64,000 bases of DNA from an uncultured Lachnospiraceae bacterium (lineage in GTDB: Bacteria; Bacillota; Clostridia; Lachnospirales; Lachnospiraceae): NCBI GenBank assembly GCA_910577045.1, contig CAJTLB010000002.1, positions 186,001-250,000 on the forward strand, read 5' to 3'. Position 1 is the first letter of the stretch, and each line of letters opens with the position of its first letter. Of the stretch, positions 1-8,423 are shown one piece after another. The position numbers and the translations under genes are program-made. The notes under the pieces are model-generated. The model did not search any database. It was not told the origin of the DNA and saw only the letters and a program-made list of their open reading frames with translations.

Positions 1-184
1 CTATACCATTGTTCCTTGTAAAAAGCAATTCCCACTTTAGGGAAAAAAGAAGGGGAATATCTTTTAGTTTATACAACCATATACAGAGATAACTTTCTAA
101 AAAGAGGTATGACGCCATACATACAGGCACATACAACTGTATTGCAATTAGACATTTCAAAAACTCAAAAAAGGAGAGTGCATT

Positions 185-1723
185 ATGAGAAAGATGACAA
201 AGACTGCAGTGACTTTGGCTGCTATGTCTGCTATGACAATCGCTTCTGCTAGCTTAGCTTTCGCTGCAGCGCAAAGAGATCAATTAAATGCTGTAGAAAA
301 CCCTGCAGCTACTTCCAATCCTAATTCTGGTAAGTGGGAAGGTAACAACGCAGATGGCTGGACATTTACTCCAGCTGATGAGAAGAAGTTAGCAAATACA
401 TGGGCTGAAATTGATGGTGTATGGTATTACTTCCATAAAGATGGTATTATGGCTCGTGATGAGTTGGTTTATATGGAAGGAGAAACATACTATTTCACTC
501 CTACTGGTGCTATGGCGGTAGGCTGGTATGGATTTGATAATGATTCTGATGTTATCTATAATTATGAGTTAAATATTGAAGATAATATTGCTGACATCAA
601 TAATCCTGTATTCAAAAATGCTGCGGATGCTTATGATACAGTATGGATGTATTTCTATTCAGATGGAAAAGCAGCAGATGATGAATGGGTAAATCCGGGT
701 TCAGGATTATGGTATTATTTTGATGATATTGTAATGACATGTGGTGATTATGATCATGAAATTGGAAATGCTTATTATGGATTTGCAGAAGATGGACACA
801 TGTTTGTAGGCTGGGAAGAGAACTCTGAAAATTATCATATCAAAGTTCCAGATAAAAATGAAAGTACATGGTATTATTATGATGTAAATGGAAAGAAATT
901 CAATGTAAATGCTGAAAATAATGGTTATGGTTGGAAAAAAATTGCTGGCAAATGGTATTGCTTTAGAGAAGAAGATTCTGGTGATGCACATTCAGTAGGA
1001 ACTCTGATTACAAATACTTATTTTAACAATAAAGCAACTGCAGATACTGCAGATCCTGCAGATACATCAAAAGATGCAGAGTATTATTATGTAGATTCTA
1101 ATGGTCTTATGGCTACAGGTGTTGTCAGTGTTAGTAAAGAGGCTTACTATGTAACAGCAGTTTCTGGCTGGAATGCAGATCGAAAAAAACTTAAAGACTG
1201 TGGTGGAGATACATGGGATGTTTTGTTTAATTCTAATGGAACCGCAAAAGAAGGCTGGAGTGGAACTAGATATTATGCAAATATGAATCCTAACAATGTA
1301 CTAGGATTTGATAAAGAAGATTATATTGTTGAGCCATATGCTGAAAAGGGTAAGGTTTTAAAAGGTGCCCTTGTAAAAGATGCCTTTATCTCTAAATCTA
1401 GCAATTTATACTATGTTGATAAGTATGGTGATAAAATGGTAAATCATGCACTTCAAGTAGGTGCTGCTGATGTTACCAAAACAAATGGCAATATTACAGG
1501 CCTATCAACTTTTGTTGCAGATGATATAGATAATAGTAATCCTTATAAGGCATATATCTTATTTAATTCAAAAGGTGAAGCTTATTCAGATATAGAAGTT
1601 GGTAGAGAAATTAGAATTGGTTCTAAAAAATATACTGCTGTTGGCACATATACTGAAATAAGTTCTATTAAAGATTATAGTAAACTTAATGTAACTTTAT
1701 TTATCTATGATAATAAAAATTAA
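185..1723 (+). CDS. Secreted choline-binding-type repeat protein
   Basis: A 512-residue exported protein. Residues 1-28 form a signal peptide (RKMTK positive start, hydrophobic core, AFAAA cleavage region). The rest is a series of degenerate cell-wall/choline-binding repeats, with elements such as GVWYYFHKDGIMA and YYFTPTGAMAVGW, separated by acidic, asparagine-rich insertions. No catalytic domain is recognisable. The family binds choline on surface polymers through aromatic cages, so a surface-attached structural or adhesive role is inferred. The start is supported by AAGGAGAG six bases upstream. The repeats are more divergent than in the other repeat proteins here, and the C-terminal 120 residues are not clearly repeat-like. 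A strong terminator follows. Confidence 0.85.
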   Translation: MRKMTKTAVTLAAMSAMTIASASLAFAAAQRDQLNAVENPAATSNPNSGKWEGNNADGWTFTPADEKKLANTWAEIDGVWYYFHKDGIMARDELVYMEGETYYFTPTGAMAVGWYGFDNDSDVIYNYELNIEDNIADINNPVFKNAADAYDTVWMYFYSDGKAADDEWVNPGSGLWYYFDDIVMTCGDYDHEIGNAYYGFAEDGHMFVGWEENSENYHIKVPDKNESTWYYYDVNGKKFNVNAENNGYGWKKIAGKWYCFREEDSGDAHSVGTLITNTYFNNKATADTADPADTSKDAEYYYVDSNGLMATGVVSVSKEAYYVTAVSGWNADRKKLKDCGGDTWDVLFNSNGTAKEGWSGTRYYANMNPNNVLGFDKEDYIVEPYAEKGKVLKGALVKDAFISKSSNLYYVDKYGDKMVNHALQVGAADVTKTNGNITGLSTFVADDIDNSNPYKAYILFNSKGEAYSDIEVGREIRIGSKKYTAVGTYTEISSIKDYSKLNVTLFIYDNKN

Positions 1724-1765
1724 AATGTTACTGATTAAAATTTCGTTGAAATTCTAATTGCGAAT

Positions 1766-1796
1766 AGGGTGCCAGAATCCCTGGCACTCTTTTTAT
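1766..1796 (+). terminator. Rho-independent terminator
   Basis: GTGCCAG/CTGGCAC stem with a five-base loop, followed directly by TCTTTTT. It ends the transcript of the first choline-binding-type gene. Confidence 0.85.
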
Positions 1797-1891
1797 AGTT
1801 TCCTTAATCCAAAATCTATACATACTTTTTATTAGAACTTTTACAATATTTATGATATACTTTTAGAATCAACACTAGTAAGGAGATTATC

Positions 1892-2935
1892 ATGGATATT
1901 ACAAACGCTCAACCAATTTCCCATTCTCCCCGTTATCAATATATTGACACTGCCAGAGGCATTGGGCTAATTCTTTTGGTTCTTGGGCATATTGTCACAG
2001 GGAATACACGATTATTCAACTGGATTTACAGTTTCCATATGCCACTTTTCTTTTATTTATCTGGTTTATGTGTAAAAGAAGAACGATTAACTAAATTAAA
2101 GCCATATTTTATCCAAAAATTAAAACAGCGGATTCTCCCTTATTTTTCTATTACATTATTTGGTATCTTTATATGTATGTTAATTCCGCCATACCGCCAT
2201 CTTATTTTTGAAGATGGTATTTTATTGCATATGGAACATATTTTTCTCCGTATGATACCTAAAAACCTTTATGTCGGCCAGGTCTGGTTCCTTGCATCGC
2301 TTTTTTGTGCAGAAATATATTTTTATTGTTGGTATAAATTATGCTACAAAAATCCATTGCTACAATTTACTGGTATCTTATGCCTTATCTTTGCTGCACG
2401 TTATATATGGAAAATATTTATATATATTCCTGTTATAGAAGAATTGCCATTCCAAATGGATACCGCCTTTATGGGAGCCTTTTGCTATATATTAGGTTTT
2501 TTAACAAACAAGTATCAATTATTAAAAAAAACAAAAAAATATACTTGGTTATTACTGCTTCCTCTTCTATTCCTCAATCTCTTTTTTGGCACTTACAAAA
2601 ATGGTTATGTAAATATGTGCGACCTAGTATTTGGAAATATGTGGTACTACCTTATCGCTATGGTTAGTGGAATTTTTACTATTACATTAATTTCATATAA
2701 TATTCCCAAAACAGCTCTTTTATCCTGGTATGGCCGCCACAGCTTACCTTTATTTGCCGTCCACACCTTCCTTATCTACCTAGTACGAGAATTCGTTCAT
2801 ATAATAACTGGAAACTATTATACTATGATGGTAGATGTTCCCCCTTCTACAGTTTGGATTATCACATTTATTGTATTATTATTATTTCTTCCTATAGGAA
2901 AGATCTATAATATTTTACTAAAAAAATTTTTTTAA
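1892..2935 (+). CDS. Membrane acyltransferase (acyltransferase 3 family)
   Basis: A 347-residue polytopic membrane protein of the acyltransferase-3 (OatA/WecH/NodX-like) family, which O-acetylates or otherwise acylates surface sugars from the membrane. It opens with the family hallmark IDTARGIGLILLVLGHI (residues 19-35, catalytic-type His 34). HMPLFFYLSGL follows near residues 49-59, and about ten hydrophobic segments run to the C-terminus. AAGGAGAT four bases upstream sets the start. It is monocistronic, flanked by terminators, and lies among surface-protein genes, so a role in modifying a cell-surface glycan is likely. The acceptor cannot be read from the sequence. Confidence 0.85.
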   Translation: MDITNAQPISHSPRYQYIDTARGIGLILLVLGHIVTGNTRLFNWIYSFHMPLFFYLSGLCVKEERLTKLKPYFIQKLKQRILPYFSITLFGIFICMLIPPYRHLIFEDGILLHMEHIFLRMIPKNLYVGQVWFLASLFCAEIYFYCWYKLCYKNPLLQFTGILCLIFAARYIWKIFIYIPVIEELPFQMDTAFMGAFCYILGFLTNKYQLLKKTKKYTWLLLLPLLFLNLFFGTYKNGYVNMCDLVFGNMWYYLIAMVSGIFTITLISYNIPKTALLSWYGRHSLPLFAVHTFLIYLVREFVHIITGNYYTMMVDVPPSTVWIITFIVLLLFLPIGKIYNILLKKFF

Positions 2936-2946
2936 TTGTACCACAC

Positions 2947-2986
2947 AAAAAAACTGCCCCACTTTTAATTGGAGCAGCTTTTTTAT
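2947..2986. terminator. Bidirectional terminator
   Basis: CTGCCCCA/TTGGAGCAG stem with a T-run on the plus side (TTTTTT) and an A-run on the other flank (a T-run on the minus strand). It sits between convergent genes ending at 2935 (+) and 3007 (-) and can serve both. Confidence 0.85.
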
Positions 2987-3006
2987 AGCATTATTCTATT
3001 TTCTAT

Positions 3007-4275
3007 TTATCTAGTTTGTGTCCAGACACCATTAGAATCTACATACCAGTTGTTGATCCAACGGTTTGTAGCCATCTCACCTGAACCAGGATTTAAGTAA
3101 TACCACTGATTATTATAGTACTTCCAACCTGTTTCCATATTTCCATCCTTTTCGTTTAGGAAATACCATTTTGCATCTACTTGCTTCCAGCCTGTTGCCA
3201 TAGCACCGCCTTGGTTCATAAAATACCAGTTTCCATTTACTTGGACCCATCTATTGTCTATCATATTTCCATTTGCATCTACAAAATACCACTTAGATGT
3301 CTCTGGGCTCTGTATCCAGCTATTAATCTGGTATGACTTATCTTTAAGCTGATACTTCCAATTCCCACCTACCTGTACCCAAGTCCCATTTGCAGCTGCC
3401 GTCCCAGCATTTGTATTTGTCCCAGGATTAGAAGACCCGGCAGCTACTCCTTTTACAGTAATTGTATCTGTGAACTGCTTACCTTTCTCATTATAAATAA
3501 CACGGATGGTATTATTGCCTTCTTTAATACTATAGTTCTCCAGAGTCCATCCACTTAATGTCTGTGTAATATTCCCATATCCTTTTTCTGTGTAAATACC
3601 ACTTACTTTAATCTTAGAATTATCAATTCTACTGCCAACTGTTACAGCGCCACCATTATAATAAGCACTGATATAAGAAAGTTCTCCTTCATATGCGTAT
3701 ACGGTTATTTCCGCAGACTCTCTTACACCATTCTCCCTATAATAGATTACAACATTATTGTCGCCATCTCTTAGCCGATAACTGCCAAATGTCCAGTCAT
3801 CTACATATTTAGAACTCCCATTGTCATAAAATGCCTCTACCCTAACATCATCTTTATCAATAACGCCGTTTACAAGTAAATCGTCACCCATATATCTTGC
3901 TTCTATTGACTCTAACTCAGGTTCAGCACATTCAACCTTTACCCTTTTTGTCCAATCTTTACCAGTATATGGACATTCTACTGTAACAGTTACTGTCACG
4001 CTTCTTTCTGAATCCATTGTGTCTGGATCAATGTCAAAATCATCTGCATCGTGCCAGCTTCTACTGCCTTTTGTCTTAATTTCAACATCAAAATCTGACT
4101 TACTTATTGTCTCCCTATATGGAACAGGATCTCCATCATATGTAACCCTTAAGTCTGTAATCCTATCGCTATCATCGTCATCATCTCTAGCTGCATTTAC
4201 CCCAATGCTCCCTGCTAAGCAAAACATCATGGTGAACACCAACGTCATAGACATTATTTTCAGCCATTTCTTCAT
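3007..4275 (-). CDS. Secreted Ig-like plus choline-binding-type repeat protein
   Basis: A 422-residue exported protein. The start is placed at ATG 4275, not the longer 4341 frame, because GGGAGGTT lies just upstream and MKKWLKIMSMTLVF begins a normal signal peptide (about residues 1-28). Three bacterial Ig-like domains follow (roughly residues 32-110, 118-200 and 203-280), each ending in a strand like NNVVIYYRENG or NTIRVIYNEKGK, with a YxGxxV opening. The C-terminal 140 residues are about six choline-binding-type repeats (GNWYFMNQGGAMATGW and similar). The Ig-like domains probably act as a stalk and the repeats as the wall anchor. It is related in architecture to the protein at 9437-10627. 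Confidence 0.85.
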   Translation of the reverse strand: MKKWLKIMSMTLVFTMMFCLAGSIGVNAARDDDDDSDRITDLRVTYDGDPVPYRETISKSDFDVEIKTKGSRSWHDADDFDIDPDTMDSERSVTVTVTVECPYTGKDWTKRVKVECAEPELESIEARYMGDDLLVNGVIDKDDVRVEAFYDNGSSKYVDDWTFGSYRLRDGDNNVVIYYRENGVRESAEITVYAYEGELSYISAYYNGGAVTVGSRIDNSKIKVSGIYTEKGYGNITQTLSGWTLENYSIKEGNNTIRVIYNEKGKQFTDTITVKGVAAGSSNPGTNTNAGTAAANGTWVQVGGNWKYQLKDKSYQINSWIQSPETSKWYFVDANGNMIDNRWVQVNGNWYFMNQGGAMATGWKQVDAKWYFLNEKDGNMETGWKYYNNQWYYLNPGSGEMATNRWINNWYVDSNGVWTQTR

Positions 4276-4316
4276 ATTATAACCTCCCATCAACATTATG
4301 TATATTTTTATAAGAA

Positions 4317-4367
4317 TCAAATCATTCTTTGAATTAAACAATTCTTTGAATCAAATAATTCTTTCTC
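4317..4367 (-). repeat. Three 17-bp direct repeats at the promoter/5' UTR
   Basis: Three head-to-tail 17-base units at 4317-4333, 4334-4350 and 4351-4367. The consensus on the plus strand is TCAAATAATTCTTTGAA, and the units themselves are partly palindromic (TCAAA...TTTGA). They run from about the expected transcription start into the leader of the Ig-like gene, so they may be operators or a structured leader. Confidence 0.6.
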
Positions 4368-4369
4368 TT

Positions 4370-4378
4370 AGTATACCA
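4370..4378 (-). promoter_or_regulatory. Extended -10 promoter for the Ig-like gene
   Basis: Minus-strand TGGTATACT (extended -10). No good -35 lies at 17 bases, consistent with an extended -10 promoter. The start of transcription would fall near 4363. Confidence 0.5.
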
Positions 4379-4435
4379 TGTTTATGCACAACAGAATAGA
4401 AAAAATCCCTTACACATTTATTAAATTTTTCTATT

Positions 4436-5512
4436 CTAATTAACCTGCTCAAAAATATGGTTCATCAACTCTTCCCCATAAGAAGGGGCAAAATAATTAT
4501 ATACTGCCTTAGAAGCCTCTTTAAAAGCTTCTAAATCAGGATATGTCACTATCATCCCTTGTTCTTCTAAAAGTTCCACATAGCTTTCTGTTTGTTCCCG
4601 ATTTAATTTCCGATTTAAACTTTGTGCTTCTTTTGCTGCTTTCTCTATAATCTCTTTTTGCTCATCTGTAAAAGAATTCCACAAATCTTCCCTAATTACA
4701 AATGGCATAGCATCATAACTATGGTTTGTAATTGCCAGATACTGTTGTACTTCATATAATCTATGGTTGTATATAACAGGAATTGGATTTTCTTGTGCTT
4801 CAAATTCATGGTTTTTTAATGCCTGATACAATAATGTAAAATCTAAAATTTTAGGCTTTGCCCCTAATGCAGACATTGTTTCCATTACCACTTGGTTGTA
4901 TGAGGTACGAATATTTAAGTTCTGCATATCAGCAAGTGATTCAATTGGGCCTGCTTTTTCAGACGTAGTAATACAGCGAAAACCATTATCAAAATGGGCC
5001 AAAACATGAATATTATATTCTTTTAATTCTTCATTAATCTCTTCTACCAGTGGGCTGTCCATAAATTCCCATGCTTTATCAAAATCCTGGAATAAAAACG
5101 GAAAAGCAGAAATTCCGACATTAGCAAAATTAGCAAAGTTTCCTGCACTAGAAACAGTCATATCTAAAGATCCATTAATTACTCCCATAATTAAATCTCT
5201 ATCTGAGCCAAATTCTCCGCTTGGATAAATCTCTATCTGTAAATCTCCTCCACTCTGTTCTTCTACCATTCTTTCAAATTCAACGGCAGCAACTGCCCTT
5301 GGATCTGTTTCATCAGTAGAAAATCCCAATTTAATAGTATGTATTTGTGGATTCAACGCACTCATTGGTGGATCTTCCTCTGTTATTGTCATTATATTAT
5401 CTGTATTTTCACTGAAATCCTTTTGATTTCCCATACTACAGGAAACTAGACAACATATAGAAATACTTGAAATAATCCCCCAAACCAAAATATTCCTACC
5501 AGACTGTTTCAT
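4436..5512 (-). CDS. Orphan TRAP-type (DctP family) solute-binding lipoprotein
   Basis: A 358-residue lipoprotein with lipobox LVSC (acylated Cys 25). The mature part is a DctP/TRAP C4-dicarboxylate-type binding protein. It shows the typical KLGFSTDETDPRAVAAVEFERMV opening, the GDLQIEIYPSGEFGSDRDLIMGV strand-helix and the C-terminal helix rich in Glu and Gln. No TRAP membrane subunits (DctQ/DctM) are in the window. The gene lies 19 bases after the Cache-GGDEF gene, in the same direction, so the two are probably one operon. The binding protein may then present its ligand to the sensor, not to a transporter. GGCAGGAG upstream supports the start. Confidence 0.85.
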   Translation of the reverse strand: MKQSGRNILVWGIISSISICCLVSCSMGNQKDFSENTDNIMTITEEDPPMSALNPQIHTIKLGFSTDETDPRAVAAVEFERMVEEQSGGDLQIEIYPSGEFGSDRDLIMGVINGSLDMTVSSAGNFANFANVGISAFPFLFQDFDKAWEFMDSPLVEEINEELKEYNIHVLAHFDNGFRCITTSEKAGPIESLADMQNLNIRTSYNQVVMETMSALGAKPKILDFTLLYQALKNHEFEAQENPIPVIYNHRLYEVQQYLAITNHSYDAMPFVIREDLWNSFTDEQKEIIEKAAKEAQSLNRKLNREQTESYVELLEEQGMIVTYPDLEAFKEASKAVYNYFAPSYGEELMNHIFEQVN

Positions 5513-5531
5513 AAACTCCTGCCCCCTTCCA

Positions 5532-7049
5532 TTACCTATGGAAAATTACACAATTATTCCTTCCTCTATTTTTGGCTTCATACAATGCCTTATCTGCATT
5601 CCTATACAAATCATGGAATGTTGTGCCATGTACGCCATACAATGCCACGCCAACACTTGCTGATACTTTTATACTGGTATTTTGTGACATATATGTACGG
5701 CAAAAATCTTCACATAACAATACAGCCCTTTTCCTAATTAATTCTTCCCTTTCTTTTAAAGGCACATTTGCCATATCCTTTAAAGCAATAAACTCATCTC
5801 CCCCTATTCTTCCTAACACATCCTGCATACTAAAAATACGGTTAATGCAGTCTGCTGCATCACACAATACTTTATCCCCAAACGCATGTCCCAATGTATC
5901 ATTTACTTGTTTAAAATTATCTAAATCAATTATATATAATGCAAATGCCGATTCTGTTTCTTCTTTTATCTCAGTAAGCTTTTGGGTAACATGTTCTTCT
6001 AATGCTATTTTATTATATAACCCTGTAAGAGAATCCCTTTCTGCCCTATACTGCAATGACTCATTATTCTGCATTTCCTTTGTCCTTTGATGTAACACCA
6101 CAAAAGTATAGCCCATAAGGAAAACTACAATTAACATAATTACTATAAGTAACCCTGCTACTAAATAGCCAATCTCTTGGCTCTGCTGAAGAATAAAATC
6201 TTTACTAATAACTGACACCAAGACCCAATCATTAATTGGAATTGTCTGATAGTATGCCATCCGTTCCATATTCCCAATGGTATACTCCATATTCCCTTTT
6301 TTATTTTGATGGATTTCATTTGCTAATTCCTCTAATGTTTTATTCTTAATCCTTGCCCGCCTCATATATTCCAAAAAATTATCTACATTTTCTGGAATCT
6401 TGCCATCTTTAGCAGTTAAAATAATTTTACCATTGCTGTCAACCACATAAAAAGTCCCATTACCACCAAATACTTCTTCTGAAATCAGGCTCTGTAAACT
6501 TGCCTTATTAAATGTGCCAAGCAATGCGCCTGATACTATTTCTTTCTGATAAATAGGAATCGAAAGCACAAATATTTCTTCTCCATCTTCATCTACATCT
6601 GGGCTTGATGAAATACTAAATTTGCCTTCCATTGCCTGCTTAAAATATTCTTGTTTTAAAATATTCCCGGATGCTGTATTATCATTATTTACCACATATC
6701 CCACATCATTGGCTACAGAAATACGCTTAAATTCACCAAAACCATAGGTAACATTTAAAGCCTCCTTTACTGCTGCATAATCTGCCATTGGAATATTTTC
6801 AAAAATTCTTGCATACAAAGTCAACTGCTCCCATTGCCCTGACAACTTTGTTTGAATAGTAATCGCTTGTTGATTTGTTGCTTCTTCCAGAAAAGAATAA
6901 TTCGTTGATAAAATACTTTCTGACAAGCTTCCCCGAAACCAAGAAAACACGGCAAACAACGAAATTGCGGCAAGAATTACAATTAAAACCAAAGAATATT
7001 TAAATCCTTTGGTCTTAATCCATTTCAGCATCCATTTTCTCTTCTCCAT
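5532..7049 (-). CDS. Membrane Cache-GGDEF diguanylate cyclase
   Basis: A 505-residue sensor enzyme that would make cyclic di-GMP. A transmembrane segment at about residues 15-37 is followed by an extracellular double-Cache sensor (about 40-290, with YVVNNDNTASGN and FYVVDSNGKIIL strands), a second membrane segment at about 292-316, and a C-terminal GGDEF domain (about 335-505). The active-site motif is intact (RIGGDEF). The RxxD inhibitory site is changed to SMQD, so product feedback at that site is probably lost. Upstream AAAGGAGAGG supports the start. It is the first gene of an apparent operon with a DctP-like lipoprotein. Confidence 0.9.
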   Translation of the reverse strand: MEKRKWMLKWIKTKGFKYSLVLIVILAAISLFAVFSWFRGSLSESILSTNYSFLEEATNQQAITIQTKLSGQWEQLTLYARIFENIPMADYAAVKEALNVTYGFGEFKRISVANDVGYVVNNDNTASGNILKQEYFKQAMEGKFSISSSPDVDEDGEEIFVLSIPIYQKEIVSGALLGTFNKASLQSLISEEVFGGNGTFYVVDSNGKIILTAKDGKIPENVDNFLEYMRRARIKNKTLEELANEIHQNKKGNMEYTIGNMERMAYYQTIPINDWVLVSVISKDFILQQSQEIGYLVAGLLIVIMLIVVFLMGYTFVVLHQRTKEMQNNESLQYRAERDSLTGLYNKIALEEHVTQKLTEIKEETESAFALYIIDLDNFKQVNDTLGHAFGDKVLCDAADCINRIFSMQDVLGRIGGDEFIALKDMANVPLKEREELIRKRAVLLCEDFCRTYMSQNTSIKVSASVGVALYGVHGTTFHDLYRNADKALYEAKNRGRNNCVIFHR

Positions 7050-7098
7050 TCCGCCTCTCCTTTCTGATTATTTTATCGGATAGTAAATATCCAAACGT

Positions 7099-7127
7099 AT
7101 TATATCATATTGCATAATTTTGCACAA
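7099..7127 (-). promoter_or_regulatory. Sigma-A-type promoter of the Cache-GGDEF operon
   Basis: Minus strand: -35 TTGTGC (7127-7122), 17-base spacer, -10 TATAAT (7104-7099). Confidence 0.7.
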
Positions 7128-7196
7128 GTTTGCTATCTATTTTTCTTATATTTTTTGCATTATTACCTAAGATTAAATAACTTTCTACTTTTAACC

Positions 7197-7242
7197 CTAT
7201 CAGTGAAGTCCCTTGCCAAAGGAATGGGAACTCCACTGATAG
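7197..7242. repeat. Near-perfect inverted repeat after the recombinase gene
   Basis: CTATCAGTGAAG-TCCC pairs with GGGAACTCCACTGATAG around a 13-base centre, with one mismatch and one bulge. It begins two bases past the recombinase stop codon. Neither strand has a T-run after it, so it is not a standard terminator. It could be a recombinase target or att-like site, or a Rho-type or processing hairpin. Confidence 0.65.
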
Positions 7243-7244
7243 AG

Positions 7245-8288
7245 CTAAAAGATTCTTTGCAGCTTCATGATTTCTTCACTTTTTGTCTTATCTAGCACAT
7301 GGGTATATAAGTCTAATGTTATTGTAATACTGCTATGCCCTAATATTTCTTGTACTACCTTGGGTGGTATCCCGTTCTCTAATGCCCTTGTTGCAAAAGT
7401 ATGGCGAAGGGCATGCGGAGAAACATGTTCAAACACGTCTAAGCTTTTACGCTTATTTTTTAACTTCTCTTTTCGATCCTGGTTAATCCGTTCTACAATG
7501 GCATCCATATCATATGCTATAGTACGTTTCCTCATTGGCTCATATAGTCCGCCTGGATGTAAAAATACTAAATCCTGCCATATTTGTTTTACAGTATACT
7601 TCCCTATTATTGTCCCTATCTGAGAACGTTTTCTTCTTTTTAACATCTTGCAAACTGTTGGCAATAATGGGATTACCCTCCTACTTGTTAAAGATTTTGG
7701 GCTGTCAATAAAAAACCCTGTTTCTTTAAAACACTTTAATGTGCCATTTACTGTTAAAAACTGATGGCTAAAATCTATATCAGACCATCTTAACGCACAG
7801 ATTTCGCCTATGCGCATTCCTGTTGCAAGTGCAATCAAATACACATCTTCATAAGGGCTCCCTTTTGCATATTCTAAAAATAAATTTTGTTCTTCTTGTG
7901 ATAAAACCCTTCTTTCCCGCTTTTTAGGCTGCCGTGGGAATTCTACAAATTGTACTGGATTTTTTTCTAAAATATCATTCTTTATTAGCTGCCGGAACAT
8001 ACCAGAAAGCACTCCTTTTGATACATACAAAGTACTAACCGCATAACCTTGTGCAATTAGGAAATTAAACAATTTCTGGATATGTTCCCCTTTAATTTCC
8101 ATTACATCCATACTTCCTAAATATGGCTTTACATAATTTCTATAATTTCGCTTATAATTTTCTATTGTGCCCTTTTTTACCGTAAGCAGTTTATAATTTA
8201 CAAGCCAGTCCTCAAACCACGCGTCTAATGTTAATGGTCCATCTCCTTTCTGTAATAATCCCTTCCACACATCATTTTTGTTCTCCAT
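7245..8288 (-). CDS. Tyrosine recombinase / phage-type integrase
   Basis: A 347-residue site-specific recombinase. The start is placed at ATG 8288, where an AAAGGAAAGGAAA ribosome binding region precedes MENKND; an upstream in-frame ATG at 8321 has none. The N-terminal part (about 20-150) is a SAM-like core-binding domain (TVKKGTIENYKRNYRNYVKPYL). The C-terminal catalytic domain carries ATGMRIGEICALRW (first Arg), HALRHTFATRALE (HxxR), LGHSSITITLDLYTHV (His and nucleophile Tyr). All key residues are present, so the enzyme should be active. No other phage or conjugative genes are nearby. It may be a domesticated or phase-variation recombinase, or the remnant of a lost element. Confidence 0.9.
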   Translation of the reverse strand: MENKNDVWKGLLQKGDGPLTLDAWFEDWLVNYKLLTVKKGTIENYKRNYRNYVKPYLGSMDVMEIKGEHIQKLFNFLIAQGYAVSTLYVSKGVLSGMFRQLIKNDILEKNPVQFVEFPRQPKKRERRVLSQEEQNLFLEYAKGSPYEDVYLIALATGMRIGEICALRWSDIDFSHQFLTVNGTLKCFKETGFFIDSPKSLTSRRVIPLLPTVCKMLKRRKRSQIGTIIGKYTVKQIWQDLVFLHPGGLYEPMRKRTIAYDMDAIVERINQDRKEKLKNKRKSLDVFEHVSPHALRHTFATRALENGIPPKVVQEILGHSSITITLDLYTHVLDKTKSEEIMKLQRIF

Positions 8289-8366
8289 ATTTTCCTTTCC
8301 TTTCTTTGCAGCTCTATACATAAAGCTTTATCCCACAGTTACAATCCTATTTTACTTTTTCTTAAG

Positions 8367-8395
8367 TTGTTTTTTCAATTACTGGATGGTATGAT
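8367..8395 (+). promoter_or_regulatory. Promoter of the choline-binding-type gene at 8424
   Basis: -35 TTGTTT, 17-base spacer, -10 TATGAT preceded by TGG (extended -10). Confidence 0.65.
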
Positions 8396-8423
8396 ATAGG
8401 AAATGAATATTGGAGGTGTAGGA

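Noticed and set aside
2341..2667. 108-codon frame inside the acyltransferase gene
   Set aside because: Same-strand out-of-frame shadow of a well-supported membrane protein.
5572..6090. 172-codon plus-strand open frame opposite the GGDEF domain
   Set aside because: Antisense shadow of a clear catalytic domain; no start signals.
7197..7242. Rho-independent terminator for the recombinase gene
   Set aside because: The stem is good but neither strand has a T-run after it, so it is listed as an inverted repeat of unknown role.
7245..8288. Prophage or integrative element
   Set aside because: The recombinase stands alone: no excisionase, replication, capsid or conjugation genes in the flanks.
8346..8400. 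Invertible promoter between the recombinase and the choline-binding-type gene
   Set aside because: Only a 6-bp inverted pair (TCCTAT/ATAGGA) flanks the promoter, too short and common to count.
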